A stretch of 64,000 bases of DNA from Plasmodium malariae (GCF_900090045.1 NC_041784.1:596501-660500); one strand, 5' to 3'; positions 36,201-50,043 are shown, counted from the stretch's first letter. Made by a program: numbers and translations. Notes: generated from the letters alone by a model not told the origin.

Positions 36201-36405
36201 GATACAACATAGAAGTGAAATGATTTATCGTTAAGCCTATATTCATATAATTTTATTTTATTTTACTATTTTGAAAAAAATATAAACAATACTTACTAAT
36301 ATTTTATTATTAGACGTCCTGACAAATTTGAAAGATCTATACACCAGAACTCACCATGTTAAAAGATTGGAAGTCTGCAATCATATTATCAATACTTTTT
36401 TATAA
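30279..36405 (+). CDS. HEAT-repeat protein resembling dynein axonemal assembly factor 5 (DNAAF5/HEATR2)
   Basis: Eight exons inferred by phase: 30279-31115, 31294-32877, 33128-33333, 33747-34292, 34532-35606, 35810-35942, 36089-36166 and 36314-36405. They sum to exactly 1,517 codons. Every join keeps an open frame with consensus borders. The protein is almost wholly alpha-helical with repeated hydrophobic helix pairs. The best clue is residues about 655-750: SLEISKIILLIFYFIEDNVTEHI, then a helix ending LYLIGSYVDPSYYFFFLENYL. This follows the DNAAF5 pattern in which a run on accumulated damage to the array ends in T-x-H-x-x-x-x-LP and an LLG-x-FV-x-P-x-x-Y-L-x-L helix. Earlier, KVVRVCLIGLFD and VKVKFHFYSFLFILL look like HEAT helices. 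DNAAF5 preassembles axonemal dynein arms in the cytoplasm. Plasmodium builds axonemes only in male gametes, so expression there is predicted. Other HEAT families remain possible. Confidence 0.6.
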
Positions 36406-37527
36406 CCGACTGGTATTCCCTCCCCAACAGATTAAATCTTCCTCGTTAATACGTATAAGCACATGTGTATATACGCGTATATATATATATATATATGTAT
36501 ATGTATATATAGTCTACACCTAGGAAGGCCAAGGATACACAAGATGCTATAGTACAAGCAACCAATGTAAAAGGCTCCACTAATTTTGTATACGTTATGT
36601 TTAACATAATATACTAAAAATTGTTGTTTTCCTTTTTACATTTTTTATGATTAATACACATCTCTTTATGCTTTACTTTGTATAAGTGCGCTTTAACATT
36701 TTATCTTCTTCAGTTATCTTTTTTTTTTTTTTTTTTTTTTTCTTACATCTTTCTACTTGTATTTTGCTTTCCTTTTTGTTATTATTTCTAGGCATACATA
36801 CATCTATATTATATACATATGTTTCCTTCTTTGGAATTACAAGGACTACATAAACACTGGAAAATAACTACTTAATTTCGTTCTTTGAAAACGTATATTT
36901 ATGAATACCAAAATATGAGCAATTTATAAGTATAAATGTTTTTGTTGTACCTTGAGAAATTAAAAATGTTTAAAATAATATTTTTTTTTTCAACAAAATT
37001 AACATAAAATTATTATTATGTAGTGACACAATAAAATAAAGAAAAAAATAAAAAATAAAAATTACATATCTATGAACGAATTTACAGATAGTATAAAATG
37101 CTTCAAAGTTATATGCAAATGCTCTTCTTCAATTGCATTTTTTTCATCCTATTAAATAAATTTTAAACCGATATATGTAAAATACATTTTGATGTGAAGT
37201 ATTTTGTAAAAACAATTCGTCGTTCCTTTAATTTTTTTTTTTTTTTTCTTTTTTTTTTTGTTATTTTTAATTTTACTTTTATTTCTTTGAATTTGTGACC
37301 TTTCAATTAAGCCAAGATGACAAGTTAATATTTATATTTTATCTTTTTTTGCGAATATGGGATCATGCCTTGAAAAAAAAGAAAAAAATGAATTAAGCAT
37401 AGTTTAGTTGAACGTAAATCTAGCTATATTATGGTGACAATTTTTTTTTTTTTTTTTATGCCAAAATACAGAAACAAAAAATAAGTAAAATTATATAGCA
37501 TTTTAAAATAATAATAGATAATTTAGA
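36406..37527. other. intergenic between the DNAAF5-like gene and the SR-like gene
   Basis: About 1.1 kb, with TA microsatellite near 36475-36510 and T-tracts at 36720-36740, 37232-37259 and 37441-37457. No gene is visible. It contains the promoter of the next plus-strand gene. Confidence 0.6.
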
Positions 37528-39826
37528 ATGCCTAAGTTGATACCTGTTTATAATCAAGAAAAATCGCTGAAAGAACAGGATGATAAGGAACTAATTAAAC
37601 ATAGAAATTGGGATTATGCCCATAGTTTGGTAAAATTAAAGAATGAAGACGGCATATGTGAAGATATTTATGATAATAAGCCTTACTTGAAGTATAACAA
37701 AATTAAATTAACAGGGAAATAGTATTGTCCTGATCGTCCATCTCTGTGTATATATTATATAAACGTATACCTATAAGTTCATTTTTACGTATATATGCAT
37801 ATACACATACACATGCGCATATATATACATATACACATACACATGCGCATATATATACATATACACATACACATGCGCATATATATACATATACACATAC
37901 ACACATGTACATATATATATATGTATGCACACATTAAACATGGTATATGTAAAATTTACCTTTACGCTAATGTGTGTGTTATTATTTTTTTTTTTTTACG
38001 CCACTGTTCTTTCTTTCCCCGTTTTTAGGAAAAGCAAAAACCTAGTTAAGAATGAAAAGGGGTTGTGGGTACCAAAAAAGAGAAAATATGTGGAAGATAA
38101 AATGGAACAGGATAAAAATAAAAAAACAATAAAAGAAGATATAGGACATAAAGAAGATAAAGTCTATAATGGAGAGAAAGGAGGAAAAGCATTACAGGAT
38201 AACAAAAAATATTATGGACCTAATAAACAAAATAAATCTAGTAGTTATAGCTCTTCAATTAATTCAGATTATTCAACAAGTTATTACAAAAATAAAAGAA
38301 GAAAAAAAAAAAACAAAGAAAAAAAAAGGAGATCTCCCAGTAGTTTATCTTCATTTGGAGTTAGTAATAGCACGAATTCTGTTAGCGAAAGTATGAGTTT
38401 AAAAGACATTTCTTCAAATGCAAATAATTATCGATCGAGTAAAGATTATAAAAAGATTACAATAAGTAAAAAAAGTAAAAATTGTAAAAGTAATAAAGAT
38501 ATTGATCAAAAATGGAAAGACAACAAAAATAAAAAAAACAAGTTAATAAAAAAAATAAAAAAAAAATGTTCAAGTGGGAAAGATAATACAAGTGACCCCC
38601 CAGAAATGACTACTGAAAGTGAAAATTCTGACTTGTCATCTGAAGAATTAAAAAAAAGGAGAAGGCATTATGTAGATTCGATTGACACAATAAGCAATAA
38701 AAATGTGCATCATCATAACACAAGTGATAGCAGCACAGGTGTTCACAACGGAAGTAATCGGAACAAAAGTTATAGCAACACGAGTGACGATAACTCAAGT
38801 GATGGTAAAGCAAGCGATAAATTATCTTCCTTGGATAGCGACATAAATAAACAGAAGTATAAGAACAACTCAAAATTTTGGGAAAAGGAAAATAGAAGTC
38901 ATAAAAGGAAAAAAAAAATTGAAAATGAAAATGTTTATGATAAAAATGTAACATCTTCAAAGAATAAGCATTCTGCAAAAATAGATGAAATTGGAGATAA
39001 AGATAAAAAAATGCAGAAGGGGAAACAAAAGCCTGAGGAAAAAGAATTTGAAGAAGATTATAAACGTGAACATGACGATGAGAGTGAGCATGAAATTGAA
39101 GACATGGACAATGATGAGGACGAAGACGAAGATGAAGGGAAAAAAAGGGAAAGTAAAAGCAAAATTATAGAAGATAGAAGTGTAGAAAAAGAAAAACGTA
39201 AACACAAGCATAGACACCATGGGGAAATTAGAAGAGATATTATCAGGGAAAGAGAAAAGAGACACAGATTTAAAAGCTATAGATATTATTATAGAACAGA
39301 TATAAAAAAGGACAAAAAGTACTTAAATGATAGAAAAGATAAGTATAGAGGGAATGAAAAAGGAAATAAGTCGTATTTATTAAAAAGTGATGAAGAAGAA
39401 GATTATAAGCATGATAATAAAAAATATTATAAAGGAGAATCTTATAATCCCCAAGACAGAAACGATAAAAGATGGAACTATGAAAATAATTATAAACATT
39501 TCAGTCATAAAGAAAGATATAACCATTCAGGTAGTAGACATATGCATTCTAGAAAAACGCAGTTAAGAGATAATTATCATTACGAAACTGTGGAAGATAT
39601 TAAAGCTAATAATATTACTAATGTTCAAGAAGTGCCTGTAAATAATCGGGAAGACAGTGCACACATAGAAAACAAAAGTAAAGCAAAAAGCGGAGAATTA
39701 ATGCGAATAGACGATAATGATGTAAAACATTTAAAAAGAGTTGAAGAAATAAACAAAAAGTTTCAGGAAAAATTAGAAGAGGAAAAAACGATGCAATCGT
39801 TAGGATTACCTCTTGGTTTTGTTTAA
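37528..39826 (+). CDS. charged SR/KE-rich nuclear-type protein, function unknown
   Basis: Two exons, 37528-37691 (TTGAA|GTATAA) and 38029-39826 (TTTTTAG|GAAAAG), joined in phase 2, give 653 residues. I chose this donor because reading on to the later GT at 37721 would create a TAG at the join. With it, conserved-looking sequence is continuous: DNKPYLKKSKNLVKNEKGLWVPKKRKY. The ordered N-terminal 80 residues start MPKLIPVYNQEKSLKEQDDKE and lead into the GLWVPKKRKY block. About 500 residues of Lys/Ser/Asp/Glu/Arg low complexity with His-Arg runs follow. A short terminal helix then reads EEINKKFQEKLEEE and ends MQSLGLPLGFV. Such compositions and short C-terminal tags are common in spliceosome-associated proteins, so pre-mRNA processing is a guess. 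I cannot name the family. Confidence 0.75.
37796..37912. repeat. 28-bp minisatellite inside the intron of the SR-like gene
   Basis: About four copies of CATATACACATACACATGCG plus CATATATA, the last one diverging. It fills much of the 337-base intron (37692-38028) and generates spurious His/Thr/Tyr-rich frames on both strands. Confidence 0.9.
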
Positions 39827-40688
39827 TCTGTCAAGCTAAGTTTGTTTAGTTTGATCAGTTAAGTTTGTTTACATTATTTATAATTTGTAAAATGTTAAAA
39901 ATAACATAAAATAAATGAATTAAAAAAAAGTAAAATAAAATAAACAAAAATAGCTTATATTGCGGACGACAAAAAGTGCAACTGCTAATTTTTTGGCACA
40001 TACTTATGCGTGCAATCTTTGTTATTAATTTTGTGTACACATGCATGCATGTACATACATGTACATATGTATATAAATACATACATATAAACATATATTC
40101 GTATACATACATATATATACACCTACTTACGTGCATATTGTATCACAAACAATATGTACATTTTTTTTTACCGAAAAACCTCGTTTCTGGAAAAAAGTGT
40201 CATTAAAAAAAAAAATTATTTTAAAACTGCTTAACCGCAATTTTGTTCATTAAAAAGAAGCAGATTATATCTAATTACGCGTTATAACGTCGTAACATTT
40301 TTTATAAGAATTATTATTGATGAATTCATCAATTGCAGTAGCAGATAAATTCAAATGTGCATACAGATAGGTGAAAAAATGTAAACGTACACTTTTTTTT
40401 TTTTTTTTTTATAATAATCGTTCCGATTGTACAAATAATACAATATTTTTATTTATTGTAACACATACACACAATTAGAGTACGCAAATACTAAGCATAC
40501 ACATTGACATTTGATTTTTTTTTTTTTCTCTTTTATATTATTTTAGCATACCCTTGATAATTATTTTTTCACAATAAGGAAAATCATTATGCACACATAC
40601 GCTCATAATTACACGCATACGTACATACATATATATATATATATATATATACATATATACCTAAAATTGTGCGAATGTAAACGCCTGT
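39827..40688. other. convergent 3' region, SR-like gene (+) and SAHH (-)
   Basis: Contains GTTTAGTTTGATCAGTTAAG-type short repeats just after the first stop, a TGCATGCA-containing TACATG tract near 40036-40065, a T-tract at 40393-40410 and a TA run at 40629-40650. No gene is visible. Confidence 0.6.
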
Positions 40689-43481
<2,793 letters not shown>

Positions 43482-46400
43482 ATGATAAATTACATTTTAA
43501 AATATGTAGTAACAGTAGTTATTATACTTGAACTTTTTCAAAAAAATGCAGCAATAAAAATTAGGACATTTCATGATTACTTAAATTTTATCGAACCATC
43601 TATTTTAAAAAGCATTTCTAAGTATCAAATAAACACAAATTTTTGTATTATAAGAAAAAGGGAGAAATGTAATTATTTAAATCTAAACGACCCCGTGAAA
43701 GGAGATTGCACTATTCCCACAGAGGAAGAGAATGCTAATAGGGAGCAGAAATATTTAGAAGCAAGAAATGTAAATGATGAGATTCAGAACGTTATAAACG
43801 GTGAGGAAAAGGGTAAGGAACAGAATGCAGTGGTTGGTGGGGAAGGGAATGAGCAAAGTAGTAACGAAGAGAACGACGTACACAACGAACGTCCTCATAA
43901 TATAGGCAATGACAGCATCCCTAGGAACAGTAGCAAGGGAGGTGGTGAGAGCGGAACTGGTCCTTCTTGCGAAACAGGGAATGGGATAGAAAAAGAGAAA
44001 GTGAAAAGGGAATACTTAGATGGTGAAATATTAACTGAAGAGGAAATAAATGAGCACATGAAATTTCAACAATGGAGTGACAGATTGCTCCTATCGAAAG
44101 AAGAAAGTACTTATTATTACGATATTGAAAATAATTGCGTAAATACAAAATATTTTGATAAAATAAATCAAGTAAATAGTACGTTTTATAAAAAAGAGTC
44201 TATCTTAAAAGACTGTTCAGTAAACTTAATACCTTTTCAAAATAAAAGAGAAAGTGCAGAAATGTGCCAATCTATGACAAAAGATTTTACAAATGGAAAA
44301 TTAAGTTATTCCATGTTTCAAGGAGGGATTAAAAGTACCAAGGGCACAGATAAAACAAACCCTGTCAATAGTCAACTACTTGATAGCTGTCAAACTTCTA
44401 ACAGTTACAGTGCTGATAAGAAAGAAATGAATATGGAGAAAGAAGTAATTTTAAATAATGAAGAGATAGAGCAGTTATCTGATATTAATTTAAATAAACG
44501 AACAAATATTTTTTTCCCCACACAATCCTTATTTAGTTCTGTGTACATAGGTAAAGACGCATTTAATGACTTTTTAGAAAAAGGGTTAAATTCAATTAAA
44601 TTATGTTTAAATAAATATTTACATTATTATTATGAACATAATTTAAAATCGAATTTAGAGGATAAAATATTTCTTATGTTCATATTAAGGTATATAAAAA
44701 ATTATTTATTAAACATTATATATAGAACGTTTCATACAAAATTAATAAATGAAGTAGAAATTGAAAATGATTCCATTATTTATCCTAATAATAAGAAACT
44801 GATAAACAATGAAGTGTACTTAGAATTAGAAGCAGAATATGAAGAAATAGTAAACATATTAGAGCATTTTTTTGACAAAATTAGAGATATGTTTAAAATA
44901 AATGAGAACGAATTAAGCGACTATTTAGCAAAAAAAAGCGAAATAATAAATTATTCCACCCCATATGTATTAAAAAGTAATGAGGAAACCGAGAAACATA
45001 TTAAAAATATGTGGACATACTTTAATTTTAAAATATTTAACAATGCACTTCCAAATTTTAATTTGATTAATTTTTATTGGATAAACGGTAAGGTAGAAAA
45101 GTTATTAAATATACCAAATATGAAAACATATAAAATTGTTAATAAAGATTTTATGAATCTACCTAGTATTTTATTATGCACTGCTTTGAAGACTTCTCCT
45201 CTTTTGTTAAATTATACTATATTAAAAATCATGTATGAGTATAACAGGCTGTTACAAGTGAACATATTACCATTCAAAGAAATAAAAAATTACAATAAAT
45301 CAAAAAAATTTGATGAAACAAAGCAGAAAGTTATAAAATATGTACATGGAATTGCAGGCTTGTTAGACAATATAGATTTTTATTATTATACACCGTATCT
45401 GGGAGACTTAAACTTAACTGACAAGGAATCAGCAAAGTTTTTTTCTTATATAAAAGATGTTATTGGAAATAACAGTAAAATGTTTTACAGCCTGGAATAT
45501 AATAAAGAATTTTCTACTTATAATAACAAAAAAGAGAAAGAAACTAGCTTTTCTTCTACTCCTTCTATGTCTACTTATGGAGAAAGTTATTTTCATAACA
45601 GGAATGTAAATGCGCAAACTAGTTTTAATAATGAAGAGGAGAATGAGCATGTGCATGACTCCGGACCTGTAGGGGGGGGATCCACCTCGGGGGAGGAGTT
45701 ACAATGGGAAAATGAGGTCAAAAAGGGAGGATGTGTACCATCGGAAGGAATAGCGAAAAGGGAAGAGGCTGAAGCTGTAGCTGCCGATGAGCTTGAGACT
45801 TCAGAAGAGGCCGAAGATGAGGATGATATAGTTTTCCTCCTTTTGAGGTCTAAAGTTACGAGCGATATTAATAAGGCAATCCAGATGGCTACGAATGTGC
45901 ACAAAAAGAAAAATGTGAGCAACTTGTGGGGACATTCATACGATGTAGTTGATTATAGTGACCCTACTTCTATTTCTCCAGAATTAAGACAAAACAACGA
46001 AGACAGAAAAGAGTCCCAAGAAAAAAAGATAATACATGGTAATCTACAAGACAAAAATAGTAATATCAAACTTCAACGTTTTAGAATACCACTAAACGAA
46101 TTTGCTGGATCGCTGTTTTTATGTGATGTTAACAACTCAACGAAACATTTAACTCAAGGAATAGAGAAATTAAAAGAATTAAATGAGTTCGATTTAACAT
46201 ATGTACATAACGCATTAGTCCACTGCTGTTTACGATTTCTAAATGATAGTGGAAATGAAAATGAAGATGTAGATGCTATGTTGAAAAAATATGAAAAAAG
46301 TGAAAAAGTAGAAACGACTAATAATATAATGACATTACAAATGATGGTAGTTATTGGAGAACTGTTTAGAAATATAAGAAAAATGAGAACAAAGGAAAAA

Positions 46401-49400
46401 TACTTTTTCAAAAGAATTATGCAAACAGATGTTATATCAGATTTATATAAAGACAGTAGTGTTTATGATGAAAATATGAATATTAATAAAATGGACTATG
46501 TTATGAAAAATTTGGTAATTCAATATCCTTTAAATAAAAACATGTTATTAAATAAAAAAAATAGGGAAGAAATTGCTTATTATTTTTTAAACTATTATAC
46601 TAAATATATATTTCGTTTTGACTTGCCAAATAATATAGTTATTAAATTTACTGATGACATATCAGGGTTAAGTTTTTATGACTATAATTTTGATTATATA
46701 ACAAATGATGCTGTTATATACATACATAACGATATAAATAGCTCCTTAATTTTATCTAGAATTATTCTAGATGAGTGCCTAAATATATATGAGAAATACA
46801 CAACATATATTCATAAATACGGAGGCAATTCAGATGGTTCAACTATTAAGGAAGCAAAAAGTAAGATAAAGAATTATGGGGAGGGGAACCCGTCCCAAAG
46901 ACAAGAAGAAAATGCATATAAAAAAAAAGAAAACTGTAGTAAAAAAAGAGGTGATAAGAATGGAAGCAGTTTAGGTATTGATACAAAACCAAAGATTGAT
47001 GAGGAGGAAATACTTGAGAATGAGGACGAGCAGGAATGTACGGATACGACACAGTATGAGGATTATACTGAAGAAAATATCGATCCTGCAAATGTTGACC
47101 TAAACAATGTAAAGGATCTTACTGGAAGCACAAAGAGTATTTCAGAGAGTAGTTCAGAGAGCAGTGAAGAAAGCGACTCAAGTGATGAAGCAATAGATGA
47201 CGAAAATGTGGACATATTTAATTACTTAAAAATAAACAAAATTAAGCAGTTTATTCGATTTTTAATTGAGTATAACGACTGGCCCTTTTTTTTGGATGAA
47301 ACAACAAACTTAGAGAGCTATTTAAATTCTGAAGAGTTACACATGTTTAAAAATGTGAAGCATAACAATAGTTTAAGCAATTTTTTTGTGACGTTAAAAA
47401 ATGGACATATTAGTAAACAAAGGATCATGAATATAATTGAAAATATTATAAAAAGAGAAGACTGCAAAAGTGTGTGGACCGATAAAAGAATTCCTATTAA
47501 ACACATTGCAGCAGCATTGTTTACAAATAACTACATAAATTTGTTTAAAGTATTTCAAGGAGGTATAAAGGAGTTATTAAAATTAAAACTGAATGAATTA
47601 GATTTTATTATGAACAAATGTAAATATGCTTGTGATATTATATATTATAAAAGATTAGAAGAAATTAAGTCGTCTAATAATAATTTAATTTTTACTATGT
47701 ATAATGAAAATTTAAGTTCAATAGAATATTATTTTGATAAATTAAAAGAAAAAATTATATTAATGAGTTTAATTAAAAATAAAGATATTTTTGGTATTCT
47801 CATTAATTTGATATCTGATATTTTTCCAAATAAAACAAAAATTCCAAGCGAAATAGAAAAGGAATTAAGTGTAAAATCGAAAGATCAAATTAATAAATTA
47901 ATTTTTTTATATGATAAGGAAAAAAAAAAATGTGGTTATACAACTTCATTAAATAGAACAAATGTAACATATAATCTTTTTCACTTTTTTAATAAAGAAA
48001 TATTTAATAACAAACTAAATAACGTACAAATAGAATTTATAAAAGATGATAAAATATTATCCACTCATGCCAATTTTGTGAACACGTTTGAAAACTCCAG
48101 AATATTAATTAATGATAATATATTTTCAATTAATATATTGTCCAATGTTCTACTAAAAGAAATGGCCGAAATATATTACTTTTACAATGATAATAAAATA
48201 GAAAGAGAAAATAAGTTATACCTCAAACATAATTTCAAGAGTTCCTATTTACCAGTTGTATTTAAATATTCGAAGAGTTTCCAGGGCGTTAAAATTATGC
48301 AGCCTTTTGATTTTAACGAGAGGGAGATATATGGCAAAGCCAGAGAAAGTAGCATTAACAGGGATAACCCATCGAACCTAAATACAGTCAGCAATACGAG
48401 CATTGCTAGTAGTAGCGGTGGTACTAAGAGTGATGGTTTTAGCAGCGGTAGTTATGCCAGCAGTGAAGGCCCCACTTCGGACATGAATAAAATGTCGCAG
48501 AGAGAATATTTCGCAGCTGAGAAGGATAAATTTGATATTGAAAACTTGATTAGCAAAATTGCATCCTATGATCATGATGAAATATTTAAGGAAATTATAG
48601 AATTTCGAAAAGCAAAATACAATGACAACATGGAAGTACAGAAGTGTCTGGAGGAGTACCTGTATACATATGAAAAGATAAATACAGCAAAGTACTTTTC
48701 CCCCGATGGGAGCAATCAGAGTGATGAACATAAAGAAAAAGGAGAGGACAAAGGCGAAGAAATAGATATGGCTGAAGAAAAAGACATAGGTAATAGAAAA
48801 GACACATATAATGGAAAAGACATGATTAAAGGAAACACCATGGGCGAAGATAAATGTAGTGAGAACGAACAAGATAGGAAAGAAAAACAAAGTTTAGATA
48901 ATGAACTATTATTTGAACCTAATGATATAAAAAACATTTACCTTAATTACATGTATAAATATATAGAATATGTTATTAAAAAAAAAGAGTTTCCAATTAC
49001 TTTTAACGATGTAAATGAGGATTGGATCAACTGTTTAACTGAATTAGAAAATCAGAAAATTTTGATGTACTCAACTAAAAATAATAGTGGTCATTTATAT
49101 GAATTATTAATTAATAGTAATGCTTGTTCATCTAAAAGAGCATTAAGTATTCTTGAGCAGAGTTTACAAAAAAATAAAAATAACGAATTAACAGAATCAA
49201 CTATTTCTTGTAGTGAAGATAATGATGCTCTTAAAAATTTCGATGAATTTGTTTTATGGATGAATAAAAATAAAAGAAAAAATATTGAAAAATTAGATGA
49301 GCAAGCACTGTTAAATGATACTACAACATCTGAAGACATAAAAAAAGACATAAAAGAAGTTATAGATAACTATAATACTACTCATGATCCACAAGGAGAT

Positions 49401-49544
49401 AAAAAACTTGATCCTAATAATATTACTATTGATAACATAAAAGATTTAATTAAGAAACACAACGTTTCCAAAGAAGATATACAAGCAGCTATGAGTCAGT
49501 TGAACATGTCCGATGACTTTGATGTCGATTCGTTGTTTAAATAA
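43482..49544 (+). CDS. very large signal-peptide protein with three degenerate SprT-metallopeptidase-like repeats
   Basis: A single exon of 2020 residues. Residues 1-24 (MINYILKYVVTVVIILELFQ) look like a signal peptide cleaved near KNAA. An acidic low-complexity region precedes an alpha-helical block. Three related modules follow, each with the SprT opening FN-x-x-IF-x-x-x-L and, about 50-70 residues on, a helix at the place of the zinc-binding HExxH. Module 1: YFNFKIFNNALPNF (about 512) with ILKIMYEYNRLL (about 580). Module 2: YFLNYYTKYIFRFDLP (about 1031) with RIILDECLNIYEKY (about 1093). Module 3: LFHFFNKEIFNNKL (about 1497) with VLLKEMAEIYYF (about 1556). None keeps the two histidines, so catalysis is not expected. 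Modules 2 and 3 are each followed by a similar helical segment (WPFFLDETTNLESYL and FPITFNDVNEDWINCL). The linkers are acidic and Ser-rich. I know no named family with this layout. Secretion suggests a vacuolar, surface or organelle role, which is inference. Confidence 0.85.
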   Translation: MINYILKYVVTVVIILELFQKNAAIKIRTFHDYLNFIEPSILKSISKYQINTNFCIIRKREKCNYLNLNDPVKGDCTIPTEEENANREQKYLEARNVNDEIQNVINGEEKGKEQNAVVGGEGNEQSSNEENDVHNERPHNIGNDSIPRNSSKGGGESGTGPSCETGNGIEKEKVKREYLDGEILTEEEINEHMKFQQWSDRLLLSKEESTYYYDIENNCVNTKYFDKINQVNSTFYKKESILKDCSVNLIPFQNKRESAEMCQSMTKDFTNGKLSYSMFQGGIKSTKGTDKTNPVNSQLLDSCQTSNSYSADKKEMNMEKEVILNNEEIEQLSDINLNKRTNIFFPTQSLFSSVYIGKDAFNDFLEKGLNSIKLCLNKYLHYYYEHNLKSNLEDKIFLMFILRYIKNYLLNIIYRTFHTKLINEVEIENDSIIYPNNKKLINNEVYLELEAEYEEIVNILEHFFDKIRDMFKINENELSDYLAKKSEIINYSTPYVLKSNEETEKHIKNMWTYFNFKIFNNALPNFNLINFYWINGKVEKLLNIPNMKTYKIVNKDFMNLPSILLCTALKTSPLLLNYTILKIMYEYNRLLQVNILPFKEIKNYNKSKKFDETKQKVIKYVHGIAGLLDNIDFYYYTPYLGDLNLTDKESAKFFSYIKDVIGNNSKMFYSLEYNKEFSTYNNKKEKETSFSSTPSMSTYGESYFHNRNVNAQTSFNNEEENEHVHDSGPVGGGSTSGEELQWENEVKKGGCVPSEGIAKREEAEAVAADELETSEEAEDEDDIVFLLLRSKVTSDINKAIQMATNVHKKKNVSNLWGHSYDVVDYSDPTSISPELRQNNEDRKESQEKKIIHGNLQDKNSNIKLQRFRIPLNEFAGSLFLCDVNNSTKHLTQGIEKLKELNEFDLTYVHNALVHCCLRFLNDSGNENEDVDAMLKKYEKSEKVETTNNIMTLQMMVVIGELFRNIRKMRTKEKYFFKRIMQTDVISDLYKDSSVYDENMNINKMDYVMKNLVIQYPLNKNMLLNKKNREEIAYYFLNYYTKYIFRFDLPNNIVIKFTDDISGLSFYDYNFDYITNDAVIYIHNDINSSLILSRIILDECLNIYEKYTTYIHKYGGNSDGSTIKEAKSKIKNYGEGNPSQRQEENAYKKKENCSKKRGDKNGSSLGIDTKPKIDEEEILENEDEQECTDTTQYEDYTEENIDPANVDLNNVKDLTGSTKSISESSSESSEESDSSDEAIDDENVDIFNYLKINKIKQFIRFLIEYNDWPFFLDETTNLESYLNSEELHMFKNVKHNNSLSNFFVTLKNGHISKQRIMNIIENIIKREDCKSVWTDKRIPIKHIAAALFTNNYINLFKVFQGGIKELLKLKLNELDFIMNKCKYACDIIYYKRLEEIKSSNNNLIFTMYNENLSSIEYYFDKLKEKIILMSLIKNKDIFGILINLISDIFPNKTKIPSEIEKELSVKSKDQINKLIFLYDKEKKKCGYTTSLNRTNVTYNLFHFFNKEIFNNKLNNVQIEFIKDDKILSTHANFVNTFENSRILINDNIFSINILSNVLLKEMAEIYYFYNDNKIERENKLYLKHNFKSSYLPVVFKYSKSFQGVKIMQPFDFNEREIYGKARESSINRDNPSNLNTVSNTSIASSSGGTKSDGFSSGSYASSEGPTSDMNKMSQREYFAAEKDKFDIENLISKIASYDHDEIFKEIIEFRKAKYNDNMEVQKCLEEYLYTYEKINTAKYFSPDGSNQSDEHKEKGEDKGEEIDMAEEKDIGNRKDTYNGKDMIKGNTMGEDKCSENEQDRKEKQSLDNELLFEPNDIKNIYLNYMYKYIEYVIKKKEFPITFNDVNEDWINCLTELENQKILMYSTKNNSGHLYELLINSNACSSKRALSILEQSLQKNKNNELTESTISCSEDNDALKNFDEFVLWMNKNKRKNIEKLDEQALLNDTTTSEDIKKDIKEVIDNYNTTHDPQGDKKLDPNNITIDNIKDLIKKHNVSKEDIQAAMSQLNMSDDFDVDSLFK

Positions 49545-50043
49545 ACATATAGCACCTTTTCATTTGTGTGCCTTTATATCTATACTTGCTCACCATTTCT
49601 TCTATTTTCTCCATTTTTTTGTTAAGTCGAATTATGCGATTGCTTTTTTTTTTTTTTTTTTTTTTTAAACTATTTTCAATAAAGCATAATGCGGTGTCTT
49701 TTGGTGCTCATTGTTCTTCGTTCTTGGAGGGACTTGTTTGTAATTTTACGCATACATACACACTGGCTTCTATATATATTTATGCTCACTTGTGAACTAA
49801 TTTTTTTTTTTTTGTATGTTGCATAACATTTGAGGCTTGATTTTTATGCGTAATAAATTAATATAATCAATTATTTTCCGTGCTTCTCGTGTTTCCATCA
49901 TATGTAAAAAGTACATCCCCAGACGAACGTGTTGAGAAGAGTGCCATAAGCATATACATACGTGTTATGTATGTGCATGTACTAATTTTGTTTACACCTC
50001 CAAAAATTAAACGACTGTGAAATAGTTTTCATTTCATTTTTAT

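Noticed and set aside
37722..37930. Continuing the SR-like gene's first exon to the stop at 37722, or starting the second part at an upstream ATG (37925) with a Phe-rich pseudo-signal peptide
   Set aside because: The stretch before 38029 is a pyrimidine tract and TAG acceptor, not coding. The TTGAA|GTATAA donor gives a clean in-phase join.
37703..37937. His/Thr/Tyr- and Cys/Val-rich frames on both strands
   Set aside because: They are translations of the 28-bp intronic minisatellite, with repeat-perfect periodicity and no other support.
40036..40065. TGCATGCA and TACATG palindromes as a possible ApiAP2 (AP2-SP-like) site
   Set aside because: They sit between two convergent 3' ends, not in a promoter, and lie inside a TACATG microsatellite.
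43482..49544. An active zinc metallopeptidase
   Set aside because: The helix positions equivalent to HExxH read YEYNR, DECLN and KEMAE; the metal-binding histidines are missing in all three copies.
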